Shown here piece after piece: positions 7,757-15,048 of a stretch of DNA of 16,257 nucleotides. Below the pieces are notes generated by a model, which saw only the letters and a program-made list of their open reading frames with translations, had not been told where the DNA came from and did not search any database. The DNA is taken from assembly GCA_004357505.1 (NCBI GenBank), contig SMWC01000018.1, forward strand, positions 1 to 16,257. Direction: 5' to 3'. The stretch comes from Gammaproteobacteria bacterium. Its GTDB lineage: Bacteria > Pseudomonadota > Gammaproteobacteria > Steroidobacterales > Rariloculaceae. How positions within the stretch are numbered: the first letter of the stretch is position 1; each line of letters begins with the position of its first letter. Both the position numbers and the translations under genes were made by a program.

Positions 7757-8820
7757 TGGCGGCAATGAAAGGACTTAAGACAATTCGCGTGATGGTATGG
7801 GCCTGTGTCCCGCTGCTACCGCTAACGGTTGCGGCACAAGGCGGTGGTTTTGGCCCGGCTGCCGTCGTTGTCGACAGGGTGAGGGAAACCGAACTCGCAC
7901 CCACGATCAGTATCCCGGGCACGGTGCTGAGCCGCTTCGACTCGCGCCTCGCGTCCGAAGTGGAGGGCCGCGTCATCTGGTTCGCGGATGTCGGCACCGT
8001 CGTTGCGAAAGGGGATCCGCTGGTTCGCCTGGAGAGCACCACACTCGATATACAGCGCGAGGAGTATCAGGGCCTAGTCGAACGGGAACGCGCACGACTG
8101 ACGTTCCTCGAGCCGGAAGTCGTGCGACTCGAGACGCTTGCAGCGCAAGACAACGCTGCCGAAAGTCTGCTCAACCAGACACAATCGAATCTGGAGGTGG
8201 CACGCGGAGACCTAAAGGTCGCCAACGCACGTCTCCGGCAGATCGAGGATCAGATCGACAAGACGACCATTCCGGCACCATTCGATGGGATCGTCAGCGA
8301 GCGCCTCGTGAATCTTGGCGAAATGATCAGCCGGCTGGATGAAGTCGTTCGCCTGGTGAATCCTGCGGCTATCGAAATTACGTCGCGGGCTCCGCTGAAC
8401 GCGGTCGCGTTTCTCGAGCCGGCGTCCGAGTTGGCTATCTACAACGAGTACAGGAGAGGCATCGGAACTGTCAGAACTGTTGTGCCGTTTGGCGATCCAG
8501 AATCTCATATGTTCGAGCTGCGCGTCGATGTGCCGGCAGGAAGCTGGATCGTCGGTGAGAGTGTGCGTATGGATGTCCCCACCGCACAGCCAAAACAGGC
8601 GCTCGCTGTACCGCGGGACGCGCTCGTGCTGAGACGTGAAGGCACGTTTGTGTTTCGTGTGAACGACGAGCAAGTTGCCGAGCGCGTGCCGGTTACGACC
8701 GGCGCGGCCGACGGTGACCTGATCGAAGTGAAAGGGGATCTTGCCGCCGAGGACATGATCATCGTCCGGGGCGCGGAACGGCTTATCGAGGGTCAAACGG
8801 TCATGGTGACCGGGGGCTAG
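7756..8820 (+). CDS. RND efflux periplasmic adaptor (membrane-fusion protein)
   Basis: This 354-aa adaptor would link the upstream pump to an outer-membrane TolC-like channel. It starts with a signal peptide cleaved near VAAQ (residue 27-28) and has no lipobox Cys, so it should be periplasmic or N-terminally tethered. Order: first half of the barrel-sandwich domain (about 64-93, EVEGRVIWF), an alpha-helical hairpin (about 94-170), second half (171-200, TIPAPFDGIVSERLVNLGE), beta-barrel and membrane-proximal domains. The hairpin tip reads RLETLAAQDNAAES (from Arg124) and resembles the channel-contact motif, with Ala where Ser is usual. The ATG overlaps the pump TAA (TAATG), implying translational coupling. 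Adaptors more often precede their pumps, so the order is reversed. A second in-frame ATG lies three codons in. Confidence 0.92.
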   Translation: MAAMKGLKTIRVMVWACVPLLPLTVAAQGGGFGPAAVVVDRVRETELAPTISIPGTVLSRFDSRLASEVEGRVIWFADVGTVVAKGDPLVRLESTTLDIQREEYQGLVERERARLTFLEPEVVRLETLAAQDNAAESLLNQTQSNLEVARGDLKVANARLRQIEDQIDKTTIPAPFDGIVSERLVNLGEMISRLDEVVRLVNPAAIEITSRAPLNAVAFLEPASELAIYNEYRRGIGTVRTVVPFGDPESHMFELRVDVPAGSWIVGESVRMDVPTAQPKQALAVPRDALVLRREGTFVFRVNDEQVAERVPVTTGAADGDLIEVKGDLAAEDMIIVRGAERLIEGQTVMVTGG

Positions 8821-8913
8821 ACGTCTGCGGTCGGTGCGGGGGTCTTTGAGGCCAGCCTGAATGTGAAGAAGTACACACGAAGCTGGAGTTACGGAGAGAA
8901 AGCGAGAGATTCT

Positions 8914-9954
8914 ATGATTTTAAATCGAGCAATCTTGATTGGGCTTCTATTCCTCCCATTGACGGCCGTCGGTCACCATAGTATTGGTGCCACGTTCGAT
9001 TCCGACACCGTGATCGAGCTGGAAGGCGAGATCAAACGGGTTCTCTGGCGGAACCCTCATGTGCGCTTCACGATCAGCGCCATAGACGAGAGTGGCCGGG
9101 AAACGCTTTGGGAGATCGAAAGCCAGTCAGTGAGTACGCTGCGCCGCAAGAACGTGACCACCGTACTCGTGGCGGTGGGTGATCAGATCAAGGTCGCCGG
9201 AAATCCATCAATACGTACAGCGAATGCCATGCATGCCAGTCACATGTTGCTGGCAAGCGGTGAGGAGGTCGTGTTGCGGGGAACAGGCAAGCCGCGATGG
9301 ACCGATAAAGCGCTCGGCACGTCTGGACCGGCGTACGCCAGTGCGGGAAACACTTCTGACCCGGCGCGAGGCATCTTCCGAGTATGGAGCACTGTTTTTT
9401 CCGCGCCGATGCTTCTACCGGAGATCAACGCCAGCTTTGATCTCTACAGCTATCCGCTGACGGATGCGGCGCGCGCTGCTGTAGCGGACTTTGATCCGGC
9501 GGAGGACAGCCCGATCGGGAACTGCGAGGCGAAAGGCATGCCGACGATAATGGAGCAACCCTTTCCGATGGAGTTTATCTCGCAAGACGAAAATATTCTG
9601 CTGCATTTAGAGGAGTACGATCTTGTCCGCACGATCTACATGGGAACGGGCGCTCCTTCGGAGGAACTACCCGCCAGCCCCTTGGGAACTTCGGTTGGGC
9701 GGTGGGACGGGAGTACGCTGGTTGTCACCACGACGGGCGTAAATTGGCCCCACTTCGATACGGTCGGTATCCCTTTAAGTCAAGCGGTCGAGATTATTGA
9801 ACGGTATAATCCGAGTGAGGATGGAAGTCGCTTGAATTACAGCATGACTGTAACCGATCCTGCGACCTTTACGGAGCCCGTGGCGCTCGAAAAGTACTGG
9901 CTGTGGATTCCCGATATCAAAGTGGGGCGCTACGAGTGTACGGTTGACGCGTAG
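8914..9954 (+). CDS. DUF6152-type periplasmic protein, copy 1
   Basis: This is an exported 346-aa protein of the DUF6152 type, function not established. The frame is open from a GTG at 8863, but ATG 8914 starts directly before a good signal peptide and is preferred. Cleavage at AVG|HHS would leave His21-His22-Ser as the mature N-terminus. The domain continues with LEGEI, WRNPH (His49), LWEIES and a conserved VAGNP. The C-terminal part contains RGIFRVWST, YPLTDAARAAV, NCxxKGMP (Cys204), LEEYDLVRTI, ATFTEPV and a final YEC (Cys342). Cys204 and Cys342 recur in the next protein and may form a disulfide. It lies 93 nt after the adaptor gene on the same strand, probably cotranscribed. The HHS and NPH residues suggest metal binding, but that is inference. 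Confidence 0.82.
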   Translation: MILNRAILIGLLFLPLTAVGHHSIGATFDSDTVIELEGEIKRVLWRNPHVRFTISAIDESGRETLWEIESQSVSTLRRKNVTTVLVAVGDQIKVAGNPSIRTANAMHASHMLLASGEEVVLRGTGKPRWTDKALGTSGPAYASAGNTSDPARGIFRVWSTVFSAPMLLPEINASFDLYSYPLTDAARAAVADFDPAEDSPIGNCEAKGMPTIMEQPFPMEFISQDENILLHLEEYDLVRTIYMGTGAPSEELPASPLGTSVGRWDGSTLVVTTTGVNWPHFDTVGIPLSQAVEIIERYNPSEDGSRLNYSMTVTDPATFTEPVALEKYWLWIPDIKVGRYECTVDA

Positions 9955-9993
9955 ATAGTGAGTGGCGGACGTGAACAATGCGGAGAATGTTCG

Positions 9994-11031
9994 ATGATTG
10001 TAACTAGAATCGGCGCTTTGCTGGGAGCTCTACTCCTGCCCTACGCTGCCTTCGGTCACCATAGTTTCGCGACGACATTTAATCCCGACGTAATCGATGA
10101 ACTCGAGGGTGAGATCATTGAAGTTCGCTGGCGAAATCCCCACGTGAATTTTACGCTCAAAACGGTGGATGATAGCGGCGTGGAAGTTTTGTGGGATATC
10201 GAAAGTCAGTCGCTGAGTATCATGCGGCGCATGGATCTCGCGACCGCGTTTATCCATGTCGGCGAGACGGTCAAGGTGGCCGGTAATCCTGCGAGACGAA
10301 GCGACGTCAACGCGATGTTTGTCCAGAACATACTCCTGCCGAGCGGCGAGGAATGGGTGTTTAAGTTCGGTGCTAGTCCTGCCGATCTCCGCTGGTCGGA
10401 CCGACTCATGGGAACGACGGAGAAGTGGTTTGCCAGCGAAGGGGAAGCATCAGAGGCGGAGAGGGGAATTTTTCGGGTGTGGAGCACGACCCTGGCTGAT
10501 GGGGCAGGCTGGCTCGGAAGATCGAGTTATCCGCTGACCGACTCGGCGCGGGCAGCGGTGGCCGAATTTGATCCGATAGCGGACGCGCCGCTTGCGAACT
10601 GCGCACCAAAAGGAATGCCGTATATCGTTACTCAACCTTATCCGATGGAGTTCGTCGAACAGAATGACACGATTTTGCTGCGTATCGAGGAGTACGATAC
10701 CGTCCGCACGATACACATGGGTAGTGCTGTTGCCGAGGAAACCCCGCCGCCCTCGCTTCTTGGCTATTCCATAGGACACTGGGATAACGATACGCTCATT
10801 GTCAGGACCGCTGGGGTGAGCTACCCTTATTTCGACGGGTCAGGAATTCCGCAAAGTGATGCGGCAGAGTATGTCGAACGTATTACCGCTGCGAAGGACG
10901 GCAGCCGTTTGGACTACACAATCACGATCACCGATCCTGCGACATTTACCGAGCCGGTGGTGTTGGAAAAATTCTGGGTTTGGCTGTCTGATGTGAAGGT
11001 GGAGCCGTACAACTGTGAAGTTGGTGATTGA
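9994..11031 (+). CDS. DUF6152-type periplasmic protein, copy 2 (tandem paralogue)
   Basis: This 345-aa paralogue of the preceding protein matches it along its whole length at roughly half of positions, and short DNA blocks are near identical (for example around CGGTCACCATAG and GATCCTGCGAC). ATG 9994 has GGAG eight nt upstream; an earlier in-frame GTG at 9958 is less likely. The signal peptide should be cut at AFG|HHS, giving mature His22-His23. The conserved NPH is His50, and Cys203 and Cys341 match the pair in copy 1. The gap to copy 1 is 39 nt, so the two are very likely cotranscribed. The middle (residues about 125-175) differs most between copies. No enzymatic motif is recognised. It may form a heteromeric or redundant pair with copy 1. 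Confidence 0.82.
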   Translation: MIVTRIGALLGALLLPYAAFGHHSFATTFNPDVIDELEGEIIEVRWRNPHVNFTLKTVDDSGVEVLWDIESQSLSIMRRMDLATAFIHVGETVKVAGNPARRSDVNAMFVQNILLPSGEEWVFKFGASPADLRWSDRLMGTTEKWFASEGEASEAERGIFRVWSTTLADGAGWLGRSSYPLTDSARAAVAEFDPIADAPLANCAPKGMPYIVTQPYPMEFVEQNDTILLRIEEYDTVRTIHMGSAVAEETPPPSLLGYSIGHWDNDTLIVRTAGVSYPYFDGSGIPQSDAAEYVERITAAKDGSRLDYTITITDPATFTEPVVLEKFWVWLSDVKVEPYNCEVGD

Positions 11032-11072
11032 CTACCATCAGATCTCCGGAAAAACTTTTTTCCAAAACAATC

Positions 11073-11105
11073 TTCCGATCTATGTCGTCGGAAAAGCGAC
11101 TTTTT
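11073..11105 (+). terminator. Weak candidate terminator after the RND-DUF6152 run
   Basis: TTCCGA (11073-11078) and TCGGAA (11088-11093) pair around a 9-nt loop, and an alternative GTCG/CGAC pair ends directly before TTTTT (11101-11105). A second A/T-rich hairpin with arms GGAAAAA and TTTTTCC lies at 11048-11063. The stems are short and the position overlaps the stop of the convergent hydrolase gene by two bases. It fits an end of transcription between convergent genes but is not a strong intrinsic terminator. Confidence 0.35.
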
Positions 11106-12576
11106 AATCGTCATCAGGATGCCCGTATCCTGCGCCATGACCACCGACATATCGCTCGACTTCGACTCCGTGATACTTCATCGATGCCACCAACTCGGAA
11201 GTCCAGAGTGCCTCGACTCCGCCTCTTCGAGGCCTGCCGGGTGAAAAGAGATCTGTGACAAATGCCACTCGCGCATCCGGCACGTAGGCTACCAGCGTTC
11301 CGTCGGCATGGCTGTTGATGACTTCATAGACTTCGACGGGTCGGCCGATGCCCTCGAGTGTGGCGCGTTGTCCGACTGCGATCACGGCGGCGCCCGTTTG
11401 ACCGGCCCGCTCGAGCGCATTCGTGAAGAATGACGCATTATCTTGGCTTGTTACCAGCGTGGCGCCAGCTTGCACATAACCCCCAAACCCGCCCGTATGA
11501 TCGATGTGATGGTGCGTCAAGATTACATATCTGAGCGGCTTTTCCGGCCAACGCTCCGCCAGATGCCTAAGCACGGCTTCGGACCGTTCGGGGAACCAGG
11601 GTGCATCAACGATGGCTAAACCGTCTGGACCTACTATCAGCAGGTTGTTTGAGCTGCCGCCCCCCTGGACCTGATAAATGTCGTCTCCGACCTCGAGCAG
11701 GGAGACGGTGTGGGTCTCGGGATAGTCTTGCGGTGCGCCGAGGCCTGCCCTGGCCAGGAAGAAGTGAGACATCGACCAACCCCATTCTCGCAAGCTTTCG
11801 TCCGTCTCCTGTAGATCATCGGACAACGCCAGCAACCGAGGGGCGATTCCGGGATTCACGTCGATGGAATTGCGGGTCTCCCGTCGCAGCAACTTGTCAT
11901 CCAGAAATTGTTCCACCTGGAATGGGAACGGTACTCCGGAGACCTCTCGCCAGTCCGAGAAGATCACTTTGTGCTCAGTCTCACCCTTATGAGGATCGAC
12001 TTCGATCGTTGTGATTTCCACCGGCAGGCCGTTGCTCTGATCGAGGATCATGCTCCACTGTGTGTCATGGGCGAACAACATCATCCGCTGATAGCGTCGG
12101 TCCTCGATCTTGAACTCCGACCCAGGTATGGCCTCGGCATGGGCAGCGAGAATTAACGGATTGGTCAGCCACAGGTTTTTAAAATTGGCGCCAATACGGG
12201 CTCCGCTCATGGGTCTCGTTGCCGGGGAAGGCGCCCGGCTATCCTGTCCCGCCGTCAGACCAAAGGACTCGTGGTAGGTCATGGTAAAGCTCAAATCGCC
12301 AAATACCGGGTAGACGGTATGTATTCCCCACTCTTCACGGGCTCTCCAGGCGTCCGGCTCCCACACCACGGTCAGCGTGTAATCCGAGGTATGTCTAGAC
12401 ACGCCATCGGGCGTGGTGCTCTGTCTCGGCGTGTAGTGCTGCCCGGTAGACTCGATTCGAATAGACGTCACGTCCTTAGCAAGTTCTAAGACCGATTGTG
12501 CCGCGGCAAGATTCGCGCCGCTGACCCCAATGACTGTAGAGACCAAAGTCCATACCAACCGATTCTGACTCATCAT
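11104..12576 (-). CDS. Exported metallo-beta-lactamase-fold hydrolase with a large N-terminal domain
   Basis: This is a 490-aa periplasmic protein from the ATG at 12576, chosen because GGAGG lies 7 nt upstream and a signal peptide follows at once (cleavage near AAA|Q, residue 26). The frame is open to 12663, but that extension reads poorly. Residues about 27-285 form an N-terminal domain rich in beta-strand, without a firm family match. The MBL domain covers about 290-490: HHHIDH at 355-360 is the HxHxDH zinc motif, followed by His423 (NSHADGT), Asp442 (VTDLF) and a late His480 (GGHG). The full ligand set of a dinuclear site appears present, so it should be catalytic. The substrate is unknown; the fold covers lactonases, phosphodiesterases, thioesterases and lactamases. 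It converges on the DUF6152 genes. Confidence 0.87.
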   Translation of the reverse strand: MMSQNRLVWTLVSTVIGVSGANLAAAQSVLELAKDVTSIRIESTGQHYTPRQSTTPDGVSRHTSDYTLTVVWEPDAWRAREEWGIHTVYPVFGDLSFTMTYHESFGLTAGQDSRAPSPATRPMSGARIGANFKNLWLTNPLILAAHAEAIPGSEFKIEDRRYQRMMLFAHDTQWSMILDQSNGLPVEITTIEVDPHKGETEHKVIFSDWREVSGVPFPFQVEQFLDDKLLRRETRNSIDVNPGIAPRLLALSDDLQETDESLREWGWSMSHFFLARAGLGAPQDYPETHTVSLLEVGDDIYQVQGGGSSNNLLIVGPDGLAIVDAPWFPERSEAVLRHLAERWPEKPLRYVILTHHHIDHTGGFGGYVQAGATLVTSQDNASFFTNALERAGQTGAAVIAVGQRATLEGIGRPVEVYEVINSHADGTLVAYVPDARVAFVTDLFSPGRPRRGGVEALWTSELVASMKYHGVEVERYVGGHGAGYGHPDDD

Positions 12577-12950
12577 GTTGTGTCCTCCAGGGCCTGTGTG
12601 TGGCGAATGAATGCTCAAGCGGCGACCGGAACATGGTACAGGCCTCGACCTTAAGAATGCCATAGGGAACTATCTGGATCGACGCTTGCCGGTCGCAGCT
12701 TCCCGGATTTTGCGCGGCGTGCAACACCGCCCAAAGCATCGGACGTCTGTTGAGCGGAGGCATTGCCAGGTTACGCATTGCCCGCCATCGAAACCGTCGG
12801 CTCAGACATGACAAGACTTGGAAATCACGCTGATTTATGCGACAAACTAGGTATTCGCCACGCACAAGTAGCTGTGGCGAGCGCCTGAGAGCCCGCCAGG
12901 GCTGCTCGTATTGAGGCGTACGTCGGCTGGAAACTTCGCGGAGAAAAATA
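12577..12950. other. Divergent intergenic region (374 nt)
   Basis: This region separates the divergent hydrolase and PAL-like genes and should hold both promoters. No convincing -35/-10 pair was found on either strand. Reading frames crossing it in all frames look non-coding. It contains the inverted repeat at 12855-12880, a short AGCCC/GGGCT hairpin at 12890-12903 and the GGAG ribosome-binding site of the gene at 12951. Confidence 0.5.
12855..12880. repeat. Inverted repeat upstream of the PAL-like gene
   Basis: TCGCCAC (12855-12861) and GTGGCGA (12874-12880) are perfect 7-nt reverse complements with a 12-nt spacer, ending 70 nt before the ATG at 12951. The spacing would suit a dimeric regulator or a leader hairpin. 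No T-run follows. Confidence 0.35.
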
Positions 12951-14222
12951 ATGAATAAACGACTTCGATTGATTGTGGCGGTCTGTGCGGGGCTCGTGGT
13001 AATCGTCCTGCTGGCTAGCCGAATGGGTAGTACGCAGGAGCAAATGCAACCAGGCGCCGGATTCGCAGCGGTTCCCGGAATGAAGGGCGGGCAGGACATC
13101 TTCGGCCCTTACGAAGTTGTCGAGAACTGGCCGAAGCCGATGTCGGAGAGCCTTCCCGGACACGAGGGTTGGACCTATTCGGTCACCATGGACGTCTTTG
13201 CCGAGAGTCCGGATCGGGTGTTCCTCGTGCAGAAGGGCGAATTGCCGCTCATCGAGCAGCGGCCGCGGTCTGTCTGGTTACCGGAGCTTGGGGCGGGCCT
13301 GCAATTCCCCAACTTTCGATTGCCGTTGCGGCAGGCCGGCGCCTCGATTCCGAATGGCGACCAGCTCGAGGCTGAAGGGCGCGGTAGACCCGGCATCGAC
13401 TGGCGTTGGGAGCACTGCGTTCTCGTCATAGATCGCGAAGGCAATATCATTGAGGAGTGGACGCAGTGGGACCACCTTTGGTACCGGCCGCATGACGTGG
13501 AGATCAGCCCCTACGATCCGGAGAAACACGTATGGATCGTTGACGCGGACGGGCATATGGTCCACAAGTTCACCAATGACGGTAAGGAGTTGGTCCTGAC
13601 ACTCGGTACGCCGGGCGAACCAGGTATGGACGATACGCATCTTCGCCGCCCGACGTTTCTCGTCTTCATGGATGCGAACACGATGTATCTAGCCGACGGC
13701 TACGACAACACGCGGGTCATTAAGTACGACATGGACGGCAACATCCTCGCGCAGTGGGGCGAGAAGGGCAACCCGCCGAACGAGACCCGCCCCGGCTACT
13801 GGAACAACGTGCACGGCATCGCCGTCGACCCCACGACCCGGCGAGTGTACGTCAACGATCGCAACAACAGCCGCGTGCAGGTCTTCGACGAGGACGGCAA
13901 CTACCTGAGCGAGTGGAATTTCGGCCCGCGGCCGCCGATGGATATACACAGCTTCATCGTCACCAGCGACCAGAAGCTGTGGGCGGCCGACCAGGGTACA
14001 CACAAGATCCTGGGCTATGACCTGGATGGGCATTTCCTATACTCCTGGGGCAGCTGGGGCGAGTATCCCGGCGGTATGTGGGGCGTGCACGGCATGTCCA
14101 CCGACAACGAGGGTAATTTCTACACGGCCTCGGTGAACAACGGCCGGATTCAGAAGTTCCGACCTCGAGAAGGCGCCAACCCGGAATTCCTGGTGGGCAA
14201 ACCGTGGCCGGGAGTCTGGTAG
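12951..14222 (+). CDS. Membrane-anchored NHL-repeat propeller, peptidyl-hydroxyglycine lyase (PAL)-like
   Basis: This 423-aa protein has an N-terminal membrane helix or uncleaved signal (about residues 5-22) and a six-bladed NHL-type propeller. Clear blades start near 170, 230, 284, 328 and 372. The layout matches the lyase domain of peptidylglycine alpha-amidating monooxygenase: His181 (RPHDV), Tyr251 (DGYDN), His288 (NVHGI), Arg304 (NDRNNSR) and His380 (GVHGM) have spacings close to rat PAL His585, Tyr654, His690, Arg706 and His786, the zinc ligands and catalytic residues. The first-blade Arg533 seems to be Lys95 (VQKGE), followed by an insertion of about 50 residues. PAL cleaves peptidyl-alpha-hydroxyglycine to amide and glyoxylate, but no monooxygenase partner is nearby. 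GGAG lies 8 nt before the ATG. The next gene starts 14 nt after the stop. Fold is confident; activity is not. Confidence 0.82.
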   Translation: MNKRLRLIVAVCAGLVVIVLLASRMGSTQEQMQPGAGFAAVPGMKGGQDIFGPYEVVENWPKPMSESLPGHEGWTYSVTMDVFAESPDRVFLVQKGELPLIEQRPRSVWLPELGAGLQFPNFRLPLRQAGASIPNGDQLEAEGRGRPGIDWRWEHCVLVIDREGNIIEEWTQWDHLWYRPHDVEISPYDPEKHVWIVDADGHMVHKFTNDGKELVLTLGTPGEPGMDDTHLRRPTFLVFMDANTMYLADGYDNTRVIKYDMDGNILAQWGEKGNPPNETRPGYWNNVHGIAVDPTTRRVYVNDRNNSRVQVFDEDGNYLSEWNFGPRPPMDIHSFIVTSDQKLWAADQGTHKILGYDLDGHFLYSWGSWGEYPGGMWGVHGMSTDNEGNFYTASVNNGRIQKFRPREGANPEFLVGKPWPGVW

Positions 14223-14236
14223 AGGACGGGGGCAGA

Positions 14237-15007
14237 ATGATCAGGCTGATGGCGGCGTTTCTCGCCGGTATTCTTGTGACCTACATTGTGATGAGCAATG
14301 TAGTGAATCGAGCCGGCGACGTTAACGCAAGCGGAACGTTCGCGGAGCCCGAAGAAGCTCACCCAGCTGATGCGCCTGGCGGAAAAGGAGACGGAGCTGC
14401 TGCAATCCTATCGGCAGAGCTTGAGCGACTACCGGCAAACTCGGCAGCACCGCATAGAGACCGGTCGTCCCATGCGAGCGGTGCGGCCGAATCGGGTGAT
14501 CTGATTCCTTCAGCTATGGTTTCGACAGGGGCGGGGTTCCAGCCGTCAGAAACCGGAACGGCGTCGCCGCCAGACTCGCTCACCGGAACCGCTAGCGAAG
14601 GAGACGACGCAGGTCCGGCGGAGTCCGGCGGAGGCGCAATCCCAGTACCGGAAGAACTCGCAGGACTTCTTGACGAAGGCGGGCGCATGGCCCAATTGCA
14701 CCGGCAGCTCGAAAGCGAGGCGGAGGAGCTTTCCTGGTCACCCTATATGGAAGCTCAGATCGCAGGCTATCTGAGTCAGAAGCCTGCCCTGGCAGAGTTC
14801 TCGATTCCACTCATCGAGTGCCGCACGACCCTGTGCGAGGTACAGGTAATCGGCTACGGGGAGTCCCCGATGCAGAACTGGATGAATGCCACTGCCGATA
14901 TGCGAGCCCAGCCGTGGTATGAGTTTGCCGATTCTTCCATCGGTGTCCAGCAGGTCGTGCCGGGAATTATCGGCTTGATGGTGGTGATGCAGAGGGCCCA
15001 GCCGTAG
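14237..15007 (+). CDS. Membrane-anchored protein with C-terminal Cys-pair domain; frame shifted internally
   Basis: This 256-aa frame starts at ATG 14237 (a longer start at 14204 would overlap the previous gene) after a G-rich stretch. Residues about 2-20 form a membrane helix, so the rest should be periplasmic. A low-complexity, Ala/Gly/Ser-rich middle (about 38-140) leads to a well-formed C-terminal domain of about 115 residues that contains ECRTTLCEVQV, with Cys195 and Cys200 probably disulfide-bonded. That Cys motif occurs in uncharacterised proteobacterial and myxobacterial proteins. The middle looks wrong: between 14352 and 14501 another frame has GC-rich third positions and reads as a helical protein, so two compensating frameshifts or assembly errors are likely. 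Fourteen nt separate it from the PAL-like gene, so the two should be cotranscribed. Function unknown. Confidence 0.7.
   Translation: MIRLMAAFLAGILVTYIVMSNVVNRAGDVNASGTFAEPEEAHPADAPGGKGDGAAAILSAELERLPANSAAPHRDRSSHASGAAESGDLIPSAMVSTGAGFQPSETGTASPPDSLTGTASEGDDAGPAESGGGAIPVPEELAGLLDEGGRMAQLHRQLESEAEELSWSPYMEAQIAGYLSQKPALAEFSIPLIECRTTLCEVQVIGYGESPMQNWMNATADMRAQPWYEFADSSIGVQQVVPGIIGLMVVMQRAQP
14352..14504 (+). other. Out-of-frame coding-like segment inside the Cys-pair protein gene
   Basis: Read one base later than the annotated frame, 14352-14501 encodes KKLTQLMRLAEKETELLQ and then a Gln/Arg-rich helical stretch ending in ETGRPMRAVRPNRVI, with a TGA at 14502-14504. By hand count about 40 of its 50 codons end in G or C, against about 21 of 50 in the annotated frame over the same bases. 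No ribosome-binding site precedes its only ATG (14370), so it is more likely a shifted part of the surrounding gene than a separate 44-aa gene. Confidence 0.55.
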
Positions 15008-15048
15008 AATCGAACCGTTAGAACGAACAAACGTATCAGGGGGTTTTC

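Noticed and set aside
11048..11063. A/T-rich hairpin as an intrinsic terminator
   Set aside because: Its stem is nearly all A-T pairs and no T-run follows the 3' arm, so it is weak on either strand.
12476..13099. A 207-codon - strand frame across the divergent intergenic region
   Set aside because: It overlaps the starts of two confident genes and its peptide is a low-quality Arg/Ser/Pro mix with no domain.
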